DNA of 8,617 nt, taken from positions 1 to 8,617 of the forward strand of contig CAIWHI010000737.1 in the NCBI GenBank assembly GCA_903912435.1. The letters run 5' to 3'. The notes beneath the pieces were generated by a model, which did not search any database, was not told the DNA's origin, and was given only the letters and a program-made list of their open reading frames with translations. Positions 1 through 5,790 of this stretch are shown here, piece by piece. Each line of letters opens with the position of its first letter. Positions within the stretch are counted from its first letter, which is position 1. Origin of the DNA: an uncultured Bacteroidota bacterium. Lineage in GTDB: Bacteria > Bacteroidota > Bacteroidia > Chitinophagales > Chitinophagaceae. A program made the translations under genes and the position numbers.

Positions 1-1
1 A

Positions 2-2365
2 TTACAGTTCTTCGAAACTTATACCAACGAAACAATCGGCCCATTGTTAGGTACTGCAAACGAAGCTTTAGGTGCTTACCTTTCAGGTAGTGCTGCTTTA
101 GATAGCAATGCAAAAGACACCTCTAAGAGTGCAGTTGCAGTTGATACTAACAAAAAAGCTGGTGATGACACACTTAGCCTTGCTGCTGCCCTGGGTGGTA
201 AAAAAGCCGGAGATAAAGCAAGCAATGACACAAGCAAAACTAAGGATGAAGAAACAATGAGGAAAAATCCTCTATATGCTATCATGCATCCTAGCCTTAC
301 CCAGAACAATGACGCTTATGCACCTGGTGCTATAGTAGGTTATGTAATGAAAAAAGATACTGCCAAACTTTCAAAATATCTTTCAATGGATGTTGTGAAA
401 AGCAAATTCCCTTCTAATTGCCGTTTCCTGTTTAGTGCCGATGATAATAAAAAAGGTGCAGAACAAAGTTCTGTAGTATACATGTATGCAATTAAAATGC
501 CTCCTGGAGGTAATGCAAGGCTTGAAGGTGACCATATTACTTCAGCTCATGCCGACTATGACCCACTATCTGGCAAACCGGATGTAAACATGGATATGGA
601 CATTACTGGTTCGCATATCTGGAAAGATATGACAGGACGTAATGTTGGCGGTTTCGTTGCAGTAGTACTTGATAGCCGTATTTATTCTTGCCCTAGGGTT
701 GATAATGAAATATCAACCGGTAGCACACAAATCTCTGGTTCATTCACTGCTGAGCAAGCTCAGGACTTATCAAACATCCTGAAATCAGGTAAATTACCTG
801 CACCTGCACATATCGTTCAGGAGCAGGTAGTAGGACCAACTTTAGGTGAAGAAAATATCCATAAGGGTATCAATTCTCTCGTTATCTCCTTTATTTTCAT
901 ATTCGTACTGATGCTGATCTACTACAACAGTGGTGGTATCATTGCCGACATATCTTTAATCCTTAACCTTATATTTACAGTAAGTGTTCTTGCTGCTTTA
1001 CATGCTACACTTACAATGGCGGGTATTGCCGGTCTTGTATTGACTATCGGTATGGCTGTAGATACCAACGTAATTATATTTGAGCGTATTAAGGAGGAAT
1101 TATCAGCAGGTAAGAGTTATCAACAGGCGGTCACGGATGGTTACAAACGTTCTTATGCACCTGTATTCGATGGTCACATTACCGTATTGATTACAGCTAT
1201 CATTTTGTTTATTTTCGGTCTTGGCCCTGTACGTGGTTTCGCTACAACACAGATTATCGGTATTTTATTATCCCTGTTCTGCGGTATCCTTGTATCTCGT
1301 TTAATCACTGATATCTATACTAAACGTGAAAGACACTTCAACTACTTCACCGGTCTTTCTAAAACTATCTTCAAGAAAGCACATTTCAAGTTCGTTGAAA
1401 TGAGGAAATATACCTACGTAATTACTGCGGTGGTTTTATTGATGGGTGCTAGTACCTACTTCACTGGTTTCGATCAGGGTGTTGAGTTCAATGGTGGTCG
1501 TAGCTATACTATTAAGTTTGATAAGAAATATGAAGTTGAAACTGTAAAGGAAAAACTGAAAAGTTACCTTGGTGGTGAAAGGCCAACAGTGAAAACAATT
1601 GGTACAAACAACCAACTGAACATCACCACATCTTACCTGATTACTAAACCAGGACAGAGCATTGAAAGAATCGTAGATTCTACAATTTGGGTTGGTCTTG
1701 TAAAAGAAAACCTGATTCCATCTACTCTTACTTTCAGCGATTTCAATATCAAGTATTTGTTAAGCTCGCAAACTGTATTACCTACTATCTCTGATGACCT
1801 TAAACGTGGTGCTTACCAGGCAACTATCCTTTCTCTGATTGCGATATTCCTGTATATCCTGCTGCGATTCCGTAAATGGCAGTATTCTTTGGGTACACTT
1901 CTTTCATTGTTGCACGACGTTTGTGTTACATTGGCTGTATTCTCTTTCTTTAGGGGCAAGGTTCCATTCGCATTGGAAATCGACCAGCACTTCATCGCTG
2001 CGATATTAACTGTGATAGGTTTCTCAATGAATGACACGGTTATCGTATTCGACCGTATTCGTGAGTACTTCCGTAAATCACCAAATGAAGATAAGGCAAG
2101 TGTTATCAACCGTGCGATTAATGACACATTGAGTCGTACTATTATGACCTCATTAACTGTATTCATTACATTGTTAATCCTCTTCATCTTTGGTGGTGAA
2201 GCAACACGTGGATTCGCATTTGCAATGCTTATAGGTGTATTCACAGGTACTTACTCATCCATCTTCGTGGCTGCACCTGTACTTGTGGATATGGATAAAT
2301 CAGGTACTCTTAATGTAGAAAGGGACGATGAAGCCCACATTGAAGAGCTTAAAAAACTGGCTTAA
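2..2365 (+). CDS. secDF: Protein translocase subunit SecDF (fused SecD-SecF), 5'-truncated by window edge
   Basis: Inner-membrane, proton-motive-force-driven component of the Sec translocon that helps pull exported proteins out on the periplasmic side. The frame is open from base 2 to a TAA at 2363-2365 (787 visible residues), so the true start lies left of the window; the TTG at 44 is internal. Seen in order: an FFETY stretch typical of the SecD periplasmic part; a Lys/Ala/Asp/Ser-rich insert (visible residues about 27-88); the rest of the SecD periplasmic domain; GPTLGEENI (278-286) before five SecD membrane segments; GMAVDTNVIIFERIKEE with the key SecD Asp (354); then SecF with GVEFNGGRSY (493-502), six membrane segments, SMNDTVIVFDRIRE (Asp 678) and LSRTIMTSL (Arg 712). 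These acidic and Arg positions match those known to be essential in characterised SecDF. Fusion in one chain is usual in Bacteroidota. The missing N-terminus is probably about 200 residues or more. Confidence 0.97.
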   Translation, partial: LQFFETYTNETIGPLLGTANEALGAYLSGSAALDSNAKDTSKSAVAVDTNKKAGDDTLSLAAALGGKKAGDKASNDTSKTKDEETMRKNPLYAIMHPSLTQNNDAYAPGAIVGYVMKKDTAKLSKYLSMDVVKSKFPSNCRFLFSADDNKKGAEQSSVVYMYAIKMPPGGNARLEGDHITSAHADYDPLSGKPDVNMDMDITGSHIWKDMTGRNVGGFVAVVLDSRIYSCPRVDNEISTGSTQISGSFTAEQAQDLSNILKSGKLPAPAHIVQEQVVGPTLGEENIHKGINSLVISFIFIFVLMLIYYNSGGIIADISLILNLIFTVSVLAALHATLTMAGIAGLVLTIGMAVDTNVIIFERIKEELSAGKSYQQAVTDGYKRSYAPVFDGHITVLITAIILFIFGLGPVRGFATTQIIGILLSLFCGILVSRLITDIYTKRERHFNYFTGLSKTIFKKAHFKFVEMRKYTYVITAVVLLMGASTYFTGFDQGVEFNGGRSYTIKFDKKYEVETVKEKLKSYLGGERPTVKTIGTNNQLNITTSYLITKPGQSIERIVDSTIWVGLVKENLIPSTLTFSDFNIKYLLSSQTVLPTISDDLKRGAYQATILSLIAIFLYILLRFRKWQYSLGTLLSLLHDVCVTLAVFSFFRGKVPFALEIDQHFIAAILTVIGFSMNDTVIVFDRIREYFRKSPNEDKASVINRAINDTLSRTIMTSLTVFITLLILFIFGGEATRGFAFAMLIGVFTGTYSSIFVAAPVLVDMDKSGTLNVERDDEAHIEELKKLA

Positions 2366-2386
2366 ATACGATTGATAGAAATAAAT

Positions 2387-2428
2387 AAAAGAGACCTTCC
2401 TTGTTAATTCAGGGGAGGTCTTTTTTTT
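2387..2428 (+). terminator. Intrinsic terminator of secDF, probably bidirectional
   Basis: A stem of AGACCTTCC (2392-2400) pairs with GGGGAGGTCT (2412-2421) through nine pairs including one G-T wobble, around a loop of about 11 nt, and runs into eight T (2421-2428). It starts 26 nt after the secDF stop. Read on the minus strand, the same stem is followed by TTTTATTTATTT (complement of 2379-2390), so it could also stop transcripts coming from mnmA. Confidence 0.9.
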
Positions 2429-2433
2429 AGTAT

Positions 2434-2461
2434 AAAGTCTTAAGTAGAAAGTAGAAAGACG
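2434..2461. repeat. Short heptamer-period repeat (AAGT type), first block
   Basis: Four consecutive 7-mers can be read: AAAGTCT, TAAGTAG, AAAGTAG, AAAGACG. AGT recurs at 2436, 2443 and 2450, and AGA at 2457, exactly every 7 bp. The block begins right after the secDF terminator. It belongs with the better-preserved array at 2511-2578. No ORF or protein-binding site explains it. Confidence 0.6.
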
Positions 2462-2510
2462 TGTTCTTGTAAATTGTAATTAGTAGATAGCTTTAATCAG
2501 TCTGGGACAC

Positions 2511-2578
2511 TAGTATTTAGTCCTTAGTAGATGGTCAGTCAGGGAATATTTAGTAAATAGTACTTAGTAGCTGGTCAT
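2511..2578. repeat. Degenerate tandem heptamer array (TAGTNNN), two 28-bp super-units
   Basis: Two 28-bp units, 2511-2538 and 2551-2578, start exactly 40 bp apart. Each consists of four 7-mers. Unit 1 is TAGTATT, TAGTCCT, TAGTAGA, TGGTCAG; unit 2 is TAGTAAA, TAGTACT, TAGTAGC, TGGTCAT. By direct count 23 of 28 positions agree, and both units end in the variant TGGTCA. A 12-bp non-matching spacer lies between them. Period 7 does not keep a reading frame in step with 3, and the stretch is rich in stop codons, so it is not coding. Function unknown; it could be a slippage-generated intergenic repeat or a binding array. Confidence 0.7.
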
Positions 2579-2608
2579 TTGCTGGAAAGGATTTAGGAGA
2601 TAGTTATA

Positions 2609-2654
2609 ACGCCCTGAAAGGGCAAAATCCCATAGCGATGGGCCTAACCCATCG
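2609..2654 (+). repeat. REP-like double-hairpin repeat, copy 1
   Basis: A 46-bp element with two adjacent hairpins. The first is GCCCT-GAA-AGGGC (2611-2623). A linker AAAATCCCATAG follows, then CGATGGG-CCTAA-CCCATCG (2636-2654). A same-length copy lies in reverse orientation at 8498-8543, with 26 of the first 27 positions identical. The second hairpin differs between copies but stays fully paired in both. Resembles dispersed palindromic (REP-type) intergenic elements; no transposase lies nearby. It sits between the converging ends of secDF and mnmA and would be part of any read-through transcript. Confidence 0.8.
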
Positions 2655-2711
2655 AATCAAAAGGACATCAATATACATTTAGAAAATTAGCAATTCCAAT
2701 AATATTAGGAC

Positions 2712-2739
2712 ATTGGAGGCAGGCAATGCTTCCCCCAAT
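2712..2739 (-). terminator. Possible hairpin at the 3' end of mnmA
   Basis: On the minus strand ATTGGGGG (complement of 2732-2739) pairs with CCTCCAAT (complement of 2712-2719), an 8-bp stem with one G-U pair and a 12-nt loop, 17 bp beyond the mnmA stop. No T-run follows, so it is a weak intrinsic terminator at best. It may instead stabilise the 3' end or be chance. The terminator at 2387-2428 is a stronger candidate for stopping this transcript. Confidence 0.35.
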
Positions 2740-2756
2740 CCATGATTCTACTTCCC

Positions 2757-3860
2757 TTACAAAACAATCGGATTCCTCTGTATAATACCACCGGCAATCA
2801 CATCATCACCCTCATAAAATACAGCACTCTGGCCGGGGGCTATACTATTCACCGTATGGCTGAACTGAACATGTACCCCACCGTCTATTGGCGCTAACGT
2901 ACTTTCCATACCAGCATCACGGTAACGGATTTTGGTTACGGCTTCCATTCCTAAGGGGATGGTATCGTATTTCACCATATTGAGACCACGCACGGTCATT
3001 TCATTAGCCTGCAATTCGTGTAGCTCACCAAGTACTACTGTATTTGTTTCGGGTATGATATTGGTAACAAACATGGGCTTACCAAAGGCTATTTCAAGCC
3101 CCTTGCGCTGGCCGATGGTGTAAAAAGGATAACCATTATGCTTGCCTACTACCTTACCATCAGTGAGTACGAAATCGCCGCCCTTTACCCTGTCTTCCAG
3201 TCCGGCAACATTGCGTTTTAGGAAACCGCGGTAGTCATTATCTGGAACAAAGCATATTTCATAACTCTCGGCTTTCTTAGATAATTCTTCATAACCCATA
3301 TCAAAAGCCAATTGCCTTACCTCGGTCTTCAACATATCGCCCAATGGATAGATACTGCGTGAAAGACATTCCTGACCTAGACCCCAAAGCACATAACTCT
3401 GGTCTTTGGTGAGGTCGCGGGCTTTAGAGATTATATGCCTGTTGTTCTCTTCCCTAACTTTTACATAATGCCCGGTGGCTATAAAATCACAATTAAGGGA
3501 ATTAGCCCTCTTGAGTAGAGCAGCCCATTTGATATGGGTATTGCACAGTACACAAGGATTAGGTGTGCGGCCTGCCACATATTCTTCAACAAAATTATTA
3601 ATCACATGATTGCCAAACTCCTCACGTATATCCAGCACATAATGGGGAAAACCATGCTGGACCGCAGCAAGGCGGGCATCATTAAAAGAATCGAGATTGC
3701 AACAACCTGTTTCTTTTTTACCCCCACCCGATGAGGCATAATCCCAGGTCTTCATGGTAATTCCTACTACCTCATACCCCTGCTCATGCAGTATCAATGC
3801 ACTTACCGTACTATCAATACCCCCACTCATAGCCACCAATACCTTGCCTTTCTTGCTCAT
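2757..3860 (-). CDS. mnmA: tRNA-specific 2-thiouridylase MnmA
   Basis: Cytoplasmic ATP-dependent enzyme that thiolates U34 at the wobble position of tRNAs for Lys, Glu and Gln, taking sulfur from a relay that begins with a cysteine desulfurase. The 367 residues are the usual length. Visible: PP-loop ATP-binding motif SGGIDS (12-17); MKTWDY (36-41); the catalytic Cys in NPCVLCN (Cys103); TGHYVKV (129-135); the second active-site Cys in SYEICFVPD (Cys203), corresponding to Cys199 of the E. coli enzyme; IGQRKGL; and a C-terminal beta-rich tail ending in GGII. The GCCN stretch (52-55) after the PP-loop domain replaces the E. coli sequence there; I believe this is the Bacteroidota form. The ATG at 3858-3860 gives an N-terminus running straight into the ATP-binding strand, so this start is secure. 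It stands alone, divergent from the T9SS-tail gene and convergent with secDF. No lesions seen. Confidence 0.97.
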   Translation of the reverse strand: MSKKGKVLVAMSGGIDSTVSALILHEQGYEVVGITMKTWDYASSGGGKKETGCCNLDSFNDARLAAVQHGFPHYVLDIREEFGNHVINNFVEEYVAGRTPNPCVLCNTHIKWAALLKRANSLNCDFIATGHYVKVREENNRHIISKARDLTKDQSYVLWGLGQECLSRSIYPLGDMLKTEVRQLAFDMGYEELSKKAESYEICFVPDNDYRGFLKRNVAGLEDRVKGGDFVLTDGKVVGKHNGYPFYTIGQRKGLEIAFGKPMFVTNIIPETNTVVLGELHELQANEMTVRGLNMVKYDTIPLGMEAVTKIRYRDAGMESTLAPIDGGVHVQFSHTVNSIAPGQSAVFYEGDDVIAGGIIQRNPIVL

Positions 3861-3870
3861 AATAAGGGGG

Positions 3871-3878
3871 CAAAGGTA
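3871..3878 (-). promoter_or_regulatory. Bacteroidota-type -7 element of the mnmA promoter
   Basis: The minus strand reads TACCTTTG here, an exact match to the Bacteroidota sigma-ABfr -7 consensus TANNTTTG. I see no clean TTG at the usual upstream distance. Transcription would begin only a few bases before the mnmA ATG (A at 3860), so the message would be leaderless or nearly so. No Shine-Dalgarno sequence is present in front of the ATG. Confidence 0.55.
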
Positions 3879-3890
3879 GGGAGAAACAAT

Positions 3891-3968
3891 CTAATAAGTA
3901 ATTTCCCTTACTAATAGGGATATAGATGGATATATCCAGCGAATATCACATTGCCTAATCAGTAATTT
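3891..3968. promoter_or_regulatory. Direct repeat and palindromes in the mnmA / propeller-gene divergent region
   Basis: CTAATAAGTAATTT (3891-3904) recurs as CTAATCAGTAATTT (3955-3968), 13 of 14 identical and 64 bp apart. Between them are the inverted repeat TCCCT-N7-AGGGA (3904-3920) and the perfect 10-bp palindrome GGATATATCC (3928-3937). Together with the inverted repeat at 4012-4051 this makes the 268-bp gap look like a regulated divergent promoter. The factor is unknown; AT-richness makes some of this expected by chance. Confidence 0.35.
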
Positions 3969-4011
3969 GCGTAGTATGTGCAATACATAATAGGTAGTTT
4001 TTCAGCAACTC

Positions 4012-4051
4012 ATTTCACACAAAATTACATATCCCGATTATTGTGTGAAAT
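4012..4051. promoter_or_regulatory. 11-bp perfect inverted repeat, candidate operator upstream of the propeller gene
   Basis: ATTTCACACAA (4012-4022) and TTGTGTGAAAT (4041-4051) are exact reverse complements separated by 18 bp, ending 77 bp before the ATG at 4129. Half-site centres are 29 bp apart, close to three helical turns, as expected for a dimer or pair of dimers binding one DNA face. No T-run directly follows, so it does not look like a terminator. Weak -7-like sequences lie downstream (TATTTTTC at 4055, TATAATTG at 4073), each one base off consensus and without a well-placed TTG. Confidence 0.4.
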
Positions 4052-4128
4052 AAATATTTTTCATTTCCCAACTATAATTGGTTAGCCACATGTCTTATAA
4101 TAGACACCAAAATAAATCTTTATTTAAA

Positions 4129-5736
4129 ATGAAACACATCCTATTTTATCTTCTATTTATAGGTCTAACCGTATCATCAAACAACCTTTATGCGCAGCAC
4201 TGGCTTTGGGCAAAAGATACAACAGGAAATTCTGAAGCGGGTGGTCAACAATGTGTGGTACTTGACAAGTACGGTTATATCTATTGTAAGACAGATTATC
4301 TAATAAAGCATGCACCTAATGGGAGAATTGTATGGCAGAAACCAATTCCAGGCTGGTATAGTAGCTCGCCTATGACTGCGGACAATGCTGGTTATCTGTA
4401 TAGACAATACCAGACAAATGGTGGGGATACAATCTATGTTGAAAAAATAGACACTGCAGGAAATGAAATATGGACCAGAAAACTAATTCCACAAGGTCCA
4501 ATTGCACCCTACAGTTATATTACCGACTTTTTTATAAATGTCGATAATCTTGGACATCTATATGTATCAGGACAGTTTACATCTCCTGTGATTTATGGAG
4601 GTAATGATTCACTTGTCAATTGTTTAGCTTATATCCCAATGGTAAATGGTGCACCAAAGCCTTTTATAGTAAAATATGATACTGCCGGAAATCAACTATG
4701 GATGAAATCAACAGGTTGCTCAGATTCTACCATAGCAAACGGGATAACTACTGACCATTCAGGCAATATATTCCTTACCGGTGTAACCACTGGTTCAATT
4801 GATTTTAATGGCAGCAGAGTATCTATACCTTATAATGGCTGCGCCTACTATGTCGCAAAGTGCGATTCCAACCTTAATTTAATATGGATAAAAATGAATC
4901 ACCATAGCCCACATGTAAATTTAGGGTGGATAAATATTAGTGATTATCCATCGGAGATACGAACAGATAATGCCGGCAATGCCTATGTAGGAGGGGATTA
5001 CTATGGCAGCGATACACTTTCTGGCACCACATTGCTTCCAATGCCGTCTTATACCTTTGGCGGATTTGTTGCAAAATATAATGGTACAAATGGAAATTTA
5101 TTGTGGGTTAAGACTAATACTAATTGCATTAACTATACTTCGGGAATGGCTACCAATGGTTCAGGTATCACATATTTTACTTATCCGAGTTTAAGCACCT
5201 CTACATTTGGAGGAGTAAATATGCCTGTCAACCAGCCTACTACTGCAGGATACAATGAAGTAATTGTAGGTCTTGATAGCGCTGGAAATGTCTTATGCGG
5301 CGAGTTAATGGGTGGTAGTATAGGCGATGATGAGTGCGGGCTAGCAATAGATAATGCCGGAAATGCATACATGCTTGGCGATTATATACATTCAGCCAAA
5401 TTCGGAAAAATAACCTTAAATCCAGGAAATGATACAGAAAGATACTTTTTGGCTAAGTTTACCTGCTTTGCATCGCAAACAGGTGTTCAGGAAGAAGAGG
5501 TAAGAAGCCAGCCGGAAATATACCCAAACCCTGCAACTAACGAATTATTCATAAAATTGAATGGCAATAAAACAACAAATGCATCAATAAGCAATTTGCT
5601 TGGCCAGCTTCTGATACAGGCAAATCTTACCAATCAGCAACCTGCAATACAGATTAGTCAGTTGCCACCAGGTATGTATCTACTGAAGTTATCCGTTGGA
5701 GAAGATAGCCAGGTAATGAGATTCATAAAAGATTAA
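4129..5736 (+). CDS. Secreted SBBP-type beta-propeller protein with T9SS type A sorting domain
   Basis: Predicted exported protein of 535 residues, function unknown. The ATG at 4129 is chosen because it begins a clean Sec signal peptide (MKHILFYLLFIGLTVSS...LYAQ, cleavage after Gln23); the in-frame TTG at 4078 and ATG at 4090 would prepend polar residues. The mature part carries recurring short phrases of the SBBP propeller type: DTAGNEIW, DTAGNQLW, DHSGNIFLTG, DNAGNAYVGG, NGNLLWVK, DSAGNVLC, DNAGNAYMLG, with related DKYGYIY, DNAGYLY and DNLGHLYVSG. The last 73 residues (463-535: EIYPNPATNELF ... SNLLGQLL ... LPPGMYLLKL ... MRFIKD) are a type A sorting domain, so after Sec export the protein should cross the outer membrane by T9SS and be released or anchored to surface lipopolysaccharide. 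About ten cysteines follow the signal peptide, which is many for such a protein. It ends 54 bp from the convergent gene at 5791. Adhesive or binding roles are possible but nothing identifies a ligand or enzyme activity. Confidence 0.88.
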   Translation: MKHILFYLLFIGLTVSSNNLYAQHWLWAKDTTGNSEAGGQQCVVLDKYGYIYCKTDYLIKHAPNGRIVWQKPIPGWYSSSPMTADNAGYLYRQYQTNGGDTIYVEKIDTAGNEIWTRKLIPQGPIAPYSYITDFFINVDNLGHLYVSGQFTSPVIYGGNDSLVNCLAYIPMVNGAPKPFIVKYDTAGNQLWMKSTGCSDSTIANGITTDHSGNIFLTGVTTGSIDFNGSRVSIPYNGCAYYVAKCDSNLNLIWIKMNHHSPHVNLGWINISDYPSEIRTDNAGNAYVGGDYYGSDTLSGTTLLPMPSYTFGGFVAKYNGTNGNLLWVKTNTNCINYTSGMATNGSGITYFTYPSLSTSTFGGVNMPVNQPTTAGYNEVIVGLDSAGNVLCGELMGGSIGDDECGLAIDNAGNAYMLGDYIHSAKFGKITLNPGNDTERYFLAKFTCFASQTGVQEEEVRSQPEIYPNPATNELFIKLNGNKTTNASISNLLGQLLIQANLTNQQPAIQISQLPPGMYLLKLSVGEDSQVMRFIKD

Positions 5737-5790
5737 TCCTAATATCCATTCGACACAAACGAAATATAGTTTAAGGTTGAGAATCACTCC

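Noticed and set aside
44..46. TTG as the start of the SecDF reading frame
   Set aside because: The frame stays open back to base 2 and the preceding residues (LQFFETYTNETIGP) fit SecD, so the gene is cut by the window and this TTG is an internal Leu codon.
76..309. Minus-strand ORF of 77 residues opposite secDF, and other small ORFs opposite mnmA, the propeller gene and the paralogues
   Set aside because: They lie inside well-supported genes on the other strand or in another frame, and show no motif or family resemblance.
2434..2654. CRISPR array in the secDF-mnmA gap
   Set aside because: The repeats are 7-mers in direct tandem plus one hairpin element. There are no 24-40 bp repeats with unique spacers of equal length and no cas gene.
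4012..4051. CRP/FNR-type binding site
   Set aside because: The half-sites read TCACA...TGTGA outward with an 18-bp gap, the opposite order from the usual TGTGA-N6-TCACA, so it was kept only as an unnamed inverted repeat.
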